Shown here one piece after another: positions 8,339-15,731 of a stretch of DNA of 38,423 nucleotides. A model generated the notes under the pieces. It was not told the DNA's origin, did no database searches, and saw only the letters and a program-made list of their open reading frames with translations. The position numbers were made by a program, and so were the translations under genes. Position 1 is the stretch's first letter, and every line of letters starts with the position of its first letter. The stretch is from Bradyrhizobium acaciae (GTDB lineage: Bacteria > Pseudomonadota > Alphaproteobacteria > Rhizobiales > Xanthobacteraceae), in assembly GCF_020889785.1 (NCBI RefSeq), contig NZ_JACMYK010000070.1, positions 1 to 38,423 of the forward strand, given 5' to 3'.

Positions 8339-9220
8339 TTATTCGCCGCCCCTGAAATAGTCGGGCTTGCCGGTGGTCCAGGTCTCGCCCCAATGCTGGC
8401 CGCCGCCGTCGACGGTCAGCATCTCGCCGGTGATGAATTTGCCCGACGGCGCGGCGAGGTAGACGGCGGCTTCCGCGATGTCCCACGGGGTGCCCGGGCG
8501 CATCATCGGATTGGAGCGCGGATAGGCGGCGCGCGCGGCCTCGCTGTAGACGTTCCAGCCCTCGGTCTCGATCGCGCCGGGCGCGATGCAGTTGATGCGG
8601 ATGTGCAGCGGCGCCCATTCGACCGCGAGCGCGCGCGACAGCCCGATCACGGCGGAGCGCGCCGCGATCGAGTGGGCGATGCCGTAGAGCCCGTGGGTCG
8701 TGACCACGACGATATTGACGATGCTGCCGGGATGCGCGCGGTCGCGCCAGCGCTGCGCCGCGGCCTGCATCATGTACCAGGTACCGTTGAGGTTGGTGTT
8801 GATGACCGCATTCCAGCCCTTGATCGAGACATCGATCGCGGCTTGCGGGAACTGGCCGCCGGCGCTGTTGACGAGGTGATCGATGCGGCCATGCTCGGTC
8901 CACAGCGTATCGAACATCGCGTTGACCGCGTCGGCATCCCGGATGTCGGCGACATGCGCGGAGGCCTTGAGGCCACGATGGCCGAGATGATCGACCAGCG
9001 CGTCGAGCTTGTCGGCATTGCGGCCGACCACGACGACATGGGCGCCGAGCCGGGCGAACAGCCATGCGATGGCACGGCCGATGCCGCCGGCGCCGCCGGA
9101 CACGACGACCACCTGACCGGCCAGCGCATCGGCTGCGAACACGGTCGGATGTGCTGCGAGCTCGTCGTCGGAGAGGCCGAGCTTTGTGCCTGTCGCTTGA
9201 TCGTTCCCTTGATCGTTCAT
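8339..9220 (-). CDS. SDR family oxidoreductase, PECR-like (trans-2-enoyl-CoA reductase type)
   Basis: This 293-residue protein has a Rossmann cofactor motif VVSGGAGGIGRAIA (residues 39-52), NSAGG at 118-122 and ITGEMLTVDGG near the end. At the place of the classical YxxxK active site it reads GIAHSIAARSAVIGLSRALA, so the Tyr and Lys positions are His183 and Ala187. The same pattern (HSxAARAGV) is found in peroxisomal trans-2-enoyl-CoA reductase, and the C-terminal half also resembles that family. A role in enoyl- or dienoyl-CoA reduction is inferred. It is divergent from the GST gene at 9291 with 70 bases between. Confidence 0.87.
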   Translation of the reverse strand: MNDQGNDQATGTKLGLSDDELAAHPTVFAADALAGQVVVVSGGAGGIGRAIAWLFARLGAHVVVVGRNADKLDALVDHLGHRGLKASAHVADIRDADAVNAMFDTLWTEHGRIDHLVNSAGGQFPQAAIDVSIKGWNAVINTNLNGTWYMMQAAAQRWRDRAHPGSIVNIVVVTTHGLYGIAHSIAARSAVIGLSRALAVEWAPLHIRINCIAPGAIETEGWNVYSEAARAAYPRSNPMMRPGTPWDIAEAAVYLAAPSGKFITGEMLTVDGGGQHWGETWTTGKPDYFRGGE

Positions 9221-9290
9221 GGCCGGTTGCAGACCTTGCGGCTTTCACTTGGCTCCGTACATTAGCCACCCAACAACAACCGTGCAAAGA

Positions 9291-10004
9291 ATGTCTGATA
9301 TGACCGACCTCTCGGCTTTCCCCATCACAAAGCGCTGGCCCGCCCAGCATCCGGACCGCCTGCAGCTCTATTCGCTGCCGACGCCGAACGGCGTGAAGGT
9401 CTCGATCATGCTCGAGGAGATCGGGCTGCCCTACGAGGTGCATCTGGTCGACTTCAACAAGGACGACCAGAAGACGCCGGAGTTCCTGTCGCTGAACCCG
9501 AACGGCAAGATCCCGGCGATCCTCGATCCCAGCGGTCCCGGCGGCAAGCCGCTGCCGTTGTTCGAATCCGGCGCCATCCTGCAATATCTCGCCGAGAAGA
9601 CCGGCAAGCTGCTGCCTCAGGATGCGGCGCGTCGCTACCAGGCGATCCAGTGGGTGCATTTCCAGATCGGCGGCATCGGGCCGATGTTCGGCCAGGTCGG
9701 CTTCTTCCACAAATTCGCCGGCAAGGACTATGAGGACAAGCGGCCGTTGCAGCGCTACGTCGCGGAGTCCGCGCGCCTGCTCGGCGTGATGGAGACGCAT
9801 CTCGCCGGACGGCAATGGTTCATGGACGATGAATACTCCATCGCCGACATCTCGATGCTCGGCTGGGTGCGCAATCTGATCGGCTTCTACGGCGCGCGCG
9901 AGCTGGTCGAATTCGACCGGTTCGCCCACGTCGCGGCCTGGCTCGAGCGCGGTCTCAAGCGGCCGGCCGTGGAGCGCGGGCTGAATATCCCGAAGCGCGC
10001 CTAA
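9291..10004 (+). CDS. Glutathione S-transferase family protein (Ure2/YfcG-like)
   Basis: This is a 237-residue protein. The thioredoxin-fold half contains LYSLPTPNGVKVSIMLEEIG, a hallmark of the nu-class/Ure2-like glutathione transferases, and later FESGAILQYLAEKTG, which binds the gamma-glutamyl part of glutathione. The helical half contains YSIADISMLGWVRN, with the conserved D of the N-capping box. YfcG-type members mostly show disulfide-bond reductase activity. The start may be the ATG at 9291 or the in-frame ATG at 9300; AAAGA precedes the first. Its stop overlaps the stop of the convergent dsbB gene by four bases. Confidence 0.88.
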   Translation: MSDMTDLSAFPITKRWPAQHPDRLQLYSLPTPNGVKVSIMLEEIGLPYEVHLVDFNKDDQKTPEFLSLNPNGKIPAILDPSGPGGKPLPLFESGAILQYLAEKTGKLLPQDAARRYQAIQWVHFQIGGIGPMFGQVGFFHKFAGKDYEDKRPLQRYVAESARLLGVMETHLAGRQWFMDDEYSIADISMLGWVRNLIGFYGARELVEFDRFAHVAAWLERGLKRPAVERGLNIPKRA

Positions 10005-10552
10005 CCCCGCTTCAGCAGCTCATACACGACCGGATTGTCGGCGCAGGCGCCGAAGCCGCATTCGAGCAAGGTCGAGAGCACGTTCAGTGCCGTCAGCCCG
10101 ACCACCAGCCACGCCGCACCTTGCGCGAACTTGCCGGGCGCGGTGACTTGTGCTGTGCGGTGATCGAACTGGCGGTCGAACAGCAGCATCGCGGCGAGCA
10201 GGATGATCGCTGCGATGAACCCGATCAGCGCCCACGTATAATAATGATAGCCGAGCAGCGGCGACCCGTACCCGGCGTCACCGGGCAGGATGTGCAGCAG
10301 CACCTGCCTTGTCGAGACCGCGGCACCGAGGACCGCCGTCAGCAGCGACAAGGCATAATGGCTCGGCCGCGGTCCGAAGCGGATGTTCAGGATCGGTCCG
10401 ATCGCCAGCAGCGCAAACAGGGTGCGCTGCAACAAGCACAGCGGGCAGGGCAGCTCGTGCAGCAGCAGTTGCGCCGCAAAGGCTGCGGCCAGCAGCAGCG
10501 CCAGGCCGTAAAGCGCGAGGGCATTGAGGGTCACCGCCTGGGTATCGGTCAT
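10001..10552 (-). CDS. dsbB: DsbB-like disulfide bond formation protein, five-helix variant
   Basis: This 183-residue membrane protein carries LPCPLCLLQR (Cys36 and Cys39), the quinone-linked CxxC of DsbB in the first periplasmic loop. Classical DsbB has a second cysteine pair in the loop between helices 3 and 4. Here that loop (residues about 88-103) contains none. Instead a fifth hydrophobic segment (about 145-163) is followed by LECGFGACADNP with Cys165 and Cys170. If the N-terminus is cytoplasmic, this tail is periplasmic and could supply the missing pair. The gene follows the DUF5993 gene by 8 bases, clearly one operon. The likely partner is a periplasmic DsbA, not seen here. Confidence 0.88.
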   Translation of the reverse strand: MTDTQAVTLNALALYGLALLLAAAFAAQLLLHELPCPLCLLQRTLFALLAIGPILNIRFGPRPSHYALSLLTAVLGAAVSTRQVLLHILPGDAGYGSPLLGYHYYTWALIGFIAAIILLAAMLLFDRQFDHRTAQVTAPGKFAQGAAWLVVGLTALNVLSTLLECGFGACADNPVVYELLKRG

Positions 10553-10560
10553 GGCCGGCC

Positions 10561-10719
10561 TCAGAACGACAAAGTGAGACGGTCGGTGGCGTGGTGCAGC
10601 AAGGTTGCGACGCAGGCGACCAGGATCACCGCGAACAGTCCGATCGCGAGCGGACGCGGGCCGCGCCAGGCCACCAGCATGGCGATGGTGATGGCGAGAA
10701 ACAGTGCGGTGAATTCCAT
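10561..10719 (-). CDS. DUF5993 family small membrane protein
   Basis: This short frame encodes 52 residues beginning MEFTALFLAITIAMLVAWRG. Two hydrophobic segments are separated by RGPRP, and the protein ends HHATDRLTLSF. Both the length and the HHATD-x-L-x-LSF ending match what I recall of DUF5993, a family of unknown function that is often found next to dsbB-like genes. GGAGG at 10725-10729 on the minus strand lies five bases before the ATG, a very good ribosome site. It is followed by dsbB after 8 bases. Co-transcription suggests a helper or small subunit for the DsbB-like enzyme (inference). Confidence 0.82.
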   Translation of the reverse strand: MEFTALFLAITIAMLVAWRGPRPLAIGLFAVILVACVATLLHHATDRLTLSF

Positions 10720-10860
10720 CTCAGCCTCCGGATACAAGCCGGATGTAGTCTATGACAGATTCGTGTGCGCGCGCGGCGGCGCGAAGGACCATTGTCGCTT
10801 GCGTGCGGCTCCGCCAAGATGGCATCACCAGTTGAGTTCATTTCCAGCCCGGGGCACCTC

Positions 10861-12189
10861 ATGGCCACAGACGCGATCAAGCCCGCCGTCCATCACAAAC
10901 ATCAGCCCTGGTACAAGATCCTCTACGTCCAGGTGTTGATCGCGATTTTCGCGGGCGTCCTGATCGGGTACTTCTATCCCGGCCTCGGCAAGCAGTTGAA
11001 GCCGCTCGGCGACGGCTTCATCGCGCTGATCAAGATGATGATCGCGCCGGTGATCTTCTGCACCGTGGTGCACGGCATCTCCTCGATGGGCGACCTCAAG
11101 CGGGTCGGCCGGGTCGGCCTGAAGGCGCTGATCTATTTCGAGGCGGTGTCGACGGTCGCGCTCGCGGTCGGCCTCTTGATCGGCGAGCTGCTGCAGCCCG
11201 GCCGCGGCTTCAACATCGATCCCGCCACGATCGATCCGAAGTCGGTCTCCACCTACGTGACCCAGGCGAAGGAGCAGGGCATCGTCGCCCATCTGATGGC
11301 GATCATCCCCGACAGCTTCTTCGGCGCCCTGGCGCGCGGCGACCTGCTGCAGGTGCTGCTGATCTCGATCCTCTCGGGGTTTGCCATTGCCCTGATGGGC
11401 AAGCCCGGCGAGCCGATCGCCGAGGCGATCGACAAGGCCTCCAAGATGTTCTTCGGCATCATCCGGATGATCGTCCGCGTCGCACCGCTCGGCGCGTTCG
11501 GCGCGATGGCCTTCACGGTCGGCGCCTACGGCCTCGGCTCGCTGGTCAACCTGGCGGCGCTGATCGCGACCTTCTATCTCACCAGCATCCTGTTCGTGCT
11601 GATCGTGCTCGGTGCGATCGCGCGGCTGGCGGGTTTTTCCATCATCCGCTTCATCGCCTATATCAAGGACGAGCTCCTGATCGTGCTCGGCACCTCGTCG
11701 TCGGAGACGGTGCTGCCGCAGATGATCCAGAAGATGGAGCATCTCGGCGCCTCGCGCTCGGTGGTCGGCCTCGTGGTGCCGACCGGCTACAGCTTCAATC
11801 TCGACGGCACCAACATCTACATGACGCTGGCGACGCTGTTCCTGGCGCAGGCCACCAATACCCACCTGACGATCTGGCAGGAACTCGGCATTCTCGGCGT
11901 CGCCATGATCACCTCGAAGGGCGCCTCCGGCGTCACCGGCGCCGGCTTCATCACGCTGGCCGCGACGCTGTCGATCGTGCCTGACATTCCGATCCAGTCG
12001 ATCGCGATCCTGGTCGGCATCGACAAGTTCATGAGCGAGTGCCGCGCGCTGACCAATCTGATCGGCAACGGCGTCGCCTGCGTCGTGATCAGCCTCTCCG
12101 AGGGCGAGCTCGACAAGGACGCGCTGCACGAGACGATGGCGCATCCGCTTCAACTCGGCGAGGCGCTGGAGCCGGGCGGGAGCGGCTAG
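10861..12189 (+). CDS. dctA: Dicarboxylate/amino acid:cation symporter (C4-dicarboxylate transporter DctA)
   Basis: The 442-residue protein belongs to the DAACS family. It opens with KILYVQVLIAIFAGVLIGYF, carries the re-entrant serine-rich hairpin GTSSSETVLPQM, then PTGYSFNLDGTNIYMTLATL, and finally DKFMSECRALTNLIGNG, whose conserved D and R contact dicarboxylate. These match DctA, the inner-membrane proton/sodium symporter for succinate, fumarate and malate, used by rhizobia as the main symbiotic carbon supply. The start at 10861 is set by homology; an in-frame ATG at 10819 would add 14 residues. No dctBD regulator pair is adjacent and I find no convincing sigma-54 site upstream. The genome may hold other paralogues. 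Confidence 0.93.
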   Translation: MATDAIKPAVHHKHQPWYKILYVQVLIAIFAGVLIGYFYPGLGKQLKPLGDGFIALIKMMIAPVIFCTVVHGISSMGDLKRVGRVGLKALIYFEAVSTVALAVGLLIGELLQPGRGFNIDPATIDPKSVSTYVTQAKEQGIVAHLMAIIPDSFFGALARGDLLQVLLISILSGFAIALMGKPGEPIAEAIDKASKMFFGIIRMIVRVAPLGAFGAMAFTVGAYGLGSLVNLAALIATFYLTSILFVLIVLGAIARLAGFSIIRFIAYIKDELLIVLGTSSSETVLPQMIQKMEHLGASRSVVGLVVPTGYSFNLDGTNIYMTLATLFLAQATNTHLTIWQELGILGVAMITSKGASGVTGAGFITLAATLSIVPDIPIQSIAILVGIDKFMSECRALTNLIGNGVACVVISLSEGELDKDALHETMAHPLQLGEALEPGGSG

Positions 12190-12224
12190 GGCAATGTGAA
12201 GTTATCGGGCCGTCGGAGGAGGCG

Positions 12225-12350
12225 CTGCAAAAATATCGAAAACAACCCCATGCAAAGGAGCCGGTGGCGTCCGGAGGCCCACCAAACAGCTTGACACGTC
12301 GGGCAACTCAGCAATATTCTTCTAATATTCCGAAATTGCGCAGGCGTCCG
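12225..12350. repeat. Conserved intergenic block, probably dispersed in the genus
   Basis: Between dctA and the next gene lies a block that starts CTGCAAAAATATCGAAAAC, continues through GCTTGACACGTCGGGCAACT and ends with two AATATT palindromes and CCGAAATTGCGCA. I recall near-identical blocks in many intergenic regions of Bradyrhizobium genomes. Only one copy is present in this window, so its repeated nature is from memory. It contains TTGACA at 12291-12296 with an A/T-rich hexamer 17 bases later, so it might carry a promoter for the GST gene downstream. Confidence 0.45.
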
Positions 12351-12477
12351 CTCGCCCCAACGCGGGTCGCATGTATGCGCCAAGCCTTGCGTGCATGATG
12401 CGCCATCGGCCGTCCGTTGCGCGACAGGCTCACCTCTGCGAGTTAGGTCACCCAGCTCAATCCAGGAACGCTCAACT

Positions 12478-13119
12478 ATGCTCACCGTCTATGGCGAAGG
12501 TCGCGGCTTCCGTGTTGTTTGGCTGCTCGAGGAACTGGGATTGGCCTATCGGCTGCGCCCGGTCGATCTGCTCGCAGTCGAGAATGATCACGATTTCCTC
12601 GCGATCAACCCGGCCGGCTTCATTCCCGTATTGCAGGACGGCGAGACGATCATGGTCGAATCGATTGCGATTCTTCAGTACCTGCTTGCCCGCCACGGCT
12701 CAGCTTCGCTCGCCGTCGCCCCTGATGATCCCGCCTTCGCGTCCTACCTGCAATTTCTCCATATGGGCGAGGCCGGTCTCGCCGGGCCGATGAACGCCGT
12801 TATTGTCGGTCGCCAGCTGGCGCCGGAAGCCGAGCGAGATGCCCGGGTGACCCGCTGGGCGCTCGAGACCTTCGAGAGCCGGCTGGGGTTCGTGATCCGT
12901 CGCCTCGCGGTTTGCCCCTATCTCGCCGGCAACCGATTCACTGCTGCCGACATCTCGGTGAGCTACGCCCTGCTGCTCGGCCTGCGAACCGGCAATTACG
13001 TTCCTGGTTCGATTGAGCGGGACTATCTCGCCCGCACGACGGCACGGCCTGCCTACATCAGGGCGATGGACAACTGCCAGGCCACCAAGGCCTGGGCGGC
13101 GAGATCACCGGGATTGTAG
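12478..13119 (+). CDS. Glutathione S-transferase family protein
   Basis: This is a 213-residue protein. MLTVYGEGRGFRVVWLLEEL at the N-terminus matches the GST_N thioredoxin fold with the SRGxRxxWLLEE pattern of small bacterial GSTs. VESIAILQYLLARHG supplies the conserved ES glutathione contact, and NRFTAADISVSYALLLG is the GST_C N-capping motif. It is distinct from the Ure2-like enzyme at 9291. The substrate is unknown. AGGA at 12463-12466 lies about 11 bases ahead of the ATG, which is acceptable. The region 13120-13269 downstream is non-coding and contains weak similarity to the short repeats seen further on. Confidence 0.88.
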   Translation: MLTVYGEGRGFRVVWLLEELGLAYRLRPVDLLAVENDHDFLAINPAGFIPVLQDGETIMVESIAILQYLLARHGSASLAVAPDDPAFASYLQFLHMGEAGLAGPMNAVIVGRQLAPEAERDARVTRWALETFESRLGFVIRRLAVCPYLAGNRFTAADISVSYALLLGLRTGNYVPGSIERDYLARTTARPAYIRAMDNCQATKAWAARSPGL

Positions 13120-13269
13120 TGCTGGCTTCAATCCGGCTGTGGCTCCGCGCTTGCAAATCTACTGCGTAGGCCGTGTACTCGTTGAGCGGCTGGCGTCCGA
13201 TGTCCGCTAACAGCTGCGCAAATGCGGACGTCTCCCGAGATCCGCCGACAGCGGAATTGCCCGAGTCGA

Positions 13270-13773
13270 TCACTTTGCTCGTTTCCAAGTGACGTCGACC
13301 ACATCGCTACCCGGAGGACGGACGGTCAGCGTTAGTTGGTCCTCCACAATCGTCACAAGGCGCTTCTGATCGGTGCCATTCCAGTTTGGGAAGGAACTCC
13401 CCTCGATGTGAATTGTGATGCTACGATCTGCCTCGCTCGTCGAATATGTTCCGAAATAGGTTATCGTTCCGGTATCCTTGTTTTCTTCTGGCGTACCTTG
13501 CCACAAGGCGTTGCTCGCATACTTCGCGCGCTCTGACTTCATCACCGTGATGATGTAGTGTCCATCCGCATCGAAGAACGCAATACCCTTCGGGCCAGTC
13601 CCGTAACGCCTGACGATCGTGTCGTCAGCCTTCTTCTGCTCCCAAGCGATCAGGGTCCACGTACCGATTAGCTGCTGCTTGACTGACTGCATCTGACCGA
13701 TCGCGCCGGATGTCATGGTGAACACTCCAAGAGCCGTGATCGAGCACGCGGCGAGAATCGCCCGCAACCTCAT
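13270..13773 (-). CDS. Secreted lipocalin-like domain protein
   Basis: This 167-residue protein starts at 13773 with a Sec-type signal peptide MRLRAILAACSITALGVF and probable cleavage after AIG-Q near residue 26. The mature part has QQLIGTWTLIAWEQKKADD, GPKGIAFFDADGHYIITVM and TYFGTYSTSEADRSITIHIE. Together they form the beta-barrel pattern of the lipocalin-like (Lipocalin_5) family, small periplasmic proteins without known ligand. The ATG at 13773 follows GGGAGAGACC on the minus strand. A longer in-frame start to 13866 would put the signal peptide inside the protein and is rejected. Confidence 0.85.
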   Translation of the reverse strand: MRLRAILAACSITALGVFTMTSGAIGQMQSVKQQLIGTWTLIAWEQKKADDTIVRRYGTGPKGIAFFDADGHYIITVMKSERAKYASNALWQGTPEENKDTGTITYFGTYSTSEADRSITIHIEGSSFPNWNGTDQKRLVTIVEDQLTLTVRPPGSDVVDVTWKRAK

Positions 13774-13867
13774 CGGTCTCTCCCCTAAGCGAGTTCGCAA
13801 TCTTGTGATGTTAGCATGGGTGCAGCCAATCGAGGTAGGCAGACGTTCGGGTCGGTGCGTCCGCATT

Positions 13868-13942
13868 GGGTCAAAGCCGACAAAGATGGCGGACCGCCGC
13901 GACGTCCTCTAAGGGGACCCAAAGGCGACATTTACGACCTCG
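13868..13942 (+). repeat. Short degenerate intergenic repeat, copy 1 (GGGTCAAA-GCCGACA family)
   Basis: The block begins GGGTCAAAGCCGACAAAG and ends in AAGGGGACCCAAAGGCGACA. It aligns well with the block at 17893-17965 and less well with 17395-17465. On the minus strand it reads as a spurious peptide frame, as is common for this repeat type in rhizobia. It occupies much of the 306-base space between the lipocalin-like gene and the glycine-rich protein gene. Confidence 0.6.
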
Positions 13943-14079
13943 GTCGTTCACATCGATGAACGCTGAGCTTTGATCCAGGTCAAGGGTACGATGCCCCGGT
14001 GCGCGAGGCTTCGGACGACCCGCGGTTAACGCGATGTGCCGGTGTCCGCGGCTTTCTCTATCGAAAAAGGAGTCCGCCA

Positions 14080-14466
14080 ATGTTGCGTCGAACTCTCATC
14101 GCTTCGGCAGCCGCAGCCATGCTGTTGGTCACCTTCGCTCCCGACGACGCGTTTGCCCGCGGCGGCGGCATGCGCGCTGGAGGTTTTCACGGCGGCGCTG
14201 TGCGAGCGGGCGGCTACCGCGGCGGCGCGGTCGCGGCTCGGGGATACCGGGGCGGTGCTGTCGCTGTGCGCGGCGGGCGCTACGGCTATCGGGGCGCGTA
14301 CGCTGCAGGGGGGTATCGCGGCTACGGCTACCGCTACGGGGCCGGAGCGGCGGCAGTGGGCGCGGCTGCAGTCGGCGCGGCTGCGGCGGGGGCTTACTAC
14401 CGCGGTGGCTGCGGCTACGACGCTTACGGCAACTGGGTTTGCCCGGGCGGGTATTATGGCTACTGA
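14080..14466 (+). CDS. Secreted glycine/arginine/tyrosine-rich repeat protein
   Basis: The product has 128 residues. A clear signal peptide, MLRRTLIASAAAAMLLVTFA with AFA-R cleavage near residue 26, precedes a low-complexity body. That body is built from imperfect units of the form (A/V)RAGGYRGGAV, ARGYRGGAV and VRGGRYGYRGA, then an alanine-rich stretch. It ends with a cysteine pair in CGYDAYGNWVCPGGYYGY. Similar short exported glycine-rich proteins are frequent in Bradyrhizobium and have no assigned role; surface or periplasmic location is likely. AAAAAGGAG at 14064-14072 supports this start. A short GC-rich hairpin (14466-14482) follows the stop directly. Confidence 0.8.
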   Translation: MLRRTLIASAAAAMLLVTFAPDDAFARGGGMRAGGFHGGAVRAGGYRGGAVAARGYRGGAVAVRGGRYGYRGAYAAGGYRGYGYRYGAGAAAVGAAAVGAAAAGAYYRGGCGYDAYGNWVCPGGYYGY

Positions 14467-14482
14467 GCGGCGCGACGCCGCT
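14466..14482 (+). terminator. Possible weak terminator hairpin
   Basis: AGCGGCG, a three-base loop CGA, then CGCCGCT form a perfect seven-base-pair stem that overlaps the last base of the stop codon of the glycine-rich protein gene. There is no T-run behind it, so it may only be a stabilising 3' hairpin. Confidence 0.35.
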
Positions 14483-14543
14483 GGTCCATGGTGCTCAAAT
14501 CCGATGCTGAGATCATCGGCATAGCGCACAATGATCATTTTGC

Positions 14544-14586
14544 CAGTAGCGGCCAAGTTGCCGTCGCCAGCGCCTGGCCGCTACTG
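14544..14586. repeat. Perfect 12-bp inverted repeat with 19-base loop
   Basis: CAGTAGCGGCCA (14544-14555) and TGGCCGCTACTG (14575-14586) are exact reverse complements. The stretch from 14467 to 14859 has no convincing gene, only this hairpin and copy 1 of a ~110-base direct repeat. It may be a terminator for the glycine-rich protein gene or the end of a small decayed element. Confidence 0.6.
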
Positions 14587-14674
14587 CGGCTGTCTTGGGT
14601 TGAGGTAATAGGTCGCGTCCATGTACTGAGGCCGCTATTGGGCGACCTTTAGTGTGGATGTCGCCTGTTGGCGC

Positions 14675-14785
14675 CTTCGCGACATATTGCATCGCGGCAC
14701 GACCTTTGTCGCTAACGGGGTATAGCGGAAATTGACAGGCCGCCGTCTATTGCGGAGGGCGATGCTCGTGACCCGAAGCAGAAAT
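14675..14785 (+). repeat. Direct repeat A, copy 1 (~110 bp)
   Basis: The block begins CTTCGCGACATATTGCA and includes CTAACGGGGTATAGCGGAAA, then GACAGGCCGCCGTCTATTGC. It aligns along its whole length with 15185-15297 in the same orientation, with scattered substitutions (about four in five bases identical by eye). The two copies flank the small secreted-protein gene at 14860. Confidence 0.8.
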
Positions 14786-14859
14786 CCGTTGTCCAATAAA
14801 TCTTGCCATTTTTGGCAACAGCGCCACACTTCTCTTGCATACTGCCACGGGAGGCAAAA

Positions 14860-15144
14860 ATGCGGCGATCAATCGCGTTGTCGGCATCGTTAATAATTGT
14901 GTTCTTAGCTGGAAGCACTGGAACGGGAGGTGCCGTGGTGGTTTATTGCCAATACGCTGGTTATCCTGCTAATTGCGTAGTAAGACCCGGGGTCGTAGTC
15001 ACACGAAGCCATGAACTTCGCAGAATTGAATCCGCAATTGATCCTCGCCCGAGCGGCCTTATTAGGCAGGACTTATTCGATCGGAATAACCCGAACAATC
15101 TGCGATCGGATTGGCCCAGCCCACCTGCCCAACCGGGCCAGTGA
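14860..15144 (+). CDS. Small secreted protein with YCxYxGYPxxCVVRPG motif
   Basis: The product has 94 residues: a signal peptide MRRSIALSASLIIVFLAG, then VVVYCQYAGYPANCVVRPGV with two cysteines. A charged, proline-rich tail (DRNNPNNLRSDWPSPPAQPG) follows. I recall a family of small exported rhizobial proteins with a YCxYVGYPxGCVxRPG core and no known role; the N-terminal half fits it, the tail does not obviously. GGGAGG at 14849-14854 sits six bases before the ATG. The gene lies between the two direct repeats A, so it may have been carried or duplicated with them. Confidence 0.62.
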   Translation: MRRSIALSASLIIVFLAGSTGTGGAVVVYCQYAGYPANCVVRPGVVVTRSHELRRIESAIDPRPSGLIRQDLFDRNNPNNLRSDWPSPPAQPGQ

Positions 15145-15184
15145 GCAGACCGCCTGTCTCCGAATCTTTTGTCTGAGTTTGGCC

Positions 15185-15297
15185 CTTCGCGACATATTGC
15201 ACCGCCACGCGCCGTTGGTGGCTAACGGAGCATAGCGGAAATCGACAGGCCGACGTCTATTGCAGAGGGCGACGTTGGTGACCCGTTGCGGACATCG
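15185..15297 (+). repeat. Direct repeat A, copy 2 (~110 bp)
   Basis: This second copy of the block at 14675 is in the same orientation and carries CTTCGCGACATATTGCACC, GCTAACGGAGCATAGCGGAA and GACAGGCCGACGTCTATTGC. The distance between copies is 510 bases. Minus-strand translations of both give similar spurious peptides ending in SISAMLR-like text, a known nuisance of rhizobial repeats. Confidence 0.8.
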
Positions 15298-15320
15298 CAG
15301 CGAGTTGTCATTCTCTTGTA

Positions 15321-15725
15321 ATGATCAATAACTGGCTTGCCTATATGCGCACATGGGCGGTTTCTATGGCTGCCTGTTGCCCCCTTTGCACCAGCGCATT
15401 TGCCTGTCTGGGGCCAAGCTTCGAACGCGGGATCGTATTCGAGCACGTCCCGACCGACATCGACGCACCGGTCGTCATAGAAGCGACGATCTATGACGAG
15501 ACGCAAGTAGGCGACGCGCGTGGCAACCAGACGATCGTAATGAACGCGCGAGTTGATCGAGTGATTAGGGGATCGATCGATGCCAAGTACTTGAGGATAT
15601 TTGTCCACATCGGAGGCTGTACCCGCGTTGGCGTCGGACAGGGTATCGTTCTCGGAACGCTTCGAGACGATCCTGTGCGCGGGATTATGTTGGAAGCAGT
15701 CGCGCAGACAGAAGATCCCGGCTAA
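15321..15725 (+). CDS. Hypothetical secreted protein
   Basis: I do not recognise this 134-residue protein. Either the ATG at 15321 or the in-frame ATG at 15345 may be the start; the latter gives a cleaner signal peptide, MRTWAVSMAACCPLCTSAFA, with cleavage before Cys. The mature part is beta-rich (VVIEATIYDETQVGDARGNQ, then VDRVIRGSIDAKYLRIFVHI) and contains a GCTRVGVGQGIVLG stretch, suggesting an NTF2- or OB-like small extracytoplasmic domain. Neither start has a strong ribosome site. It begins shortly after direct repeat A copy 2 and converges with the frameshifted TolB/TPR gene. Confidence 0.5.
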   Translation: MINNWLAYMRTWAVSMAACCPLCTSAFACLGPSFERGIVFEHVPTDIDAPVVIEATIYDETQVGDARGNQTIVMNARVDRVIRGSIDAKYLRIFVHIGGCTRVGVGQGIVLGTLRDDPVRGIMLEAVAQTEDPG

Positions 15726-15731
15726 GCATGC

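Noticed and set aside
10744..10765. ATGACAG near dctA as a Pho box
   Set aside because: Only one 7-base unit is present; the second half (GTGTGCG) does not match.
10810..10840. Sigma-54-like TGGCATC-N4-GTTGA before dctA
   Set aside because: The -12 element lacks GC and the site is too close to the start codon to be a convincing promoter.
10825..12153. Long open frame antisense to dctA
   Set aside because: It is rich in Asp/Arg/His with no recognisable fold and lies opposite a clear DctA.
13120..13269. Small frames downstream of the second GST
   Set aside because: They carry no family pattern and lie in sequence with weak resemblance to local repeats.
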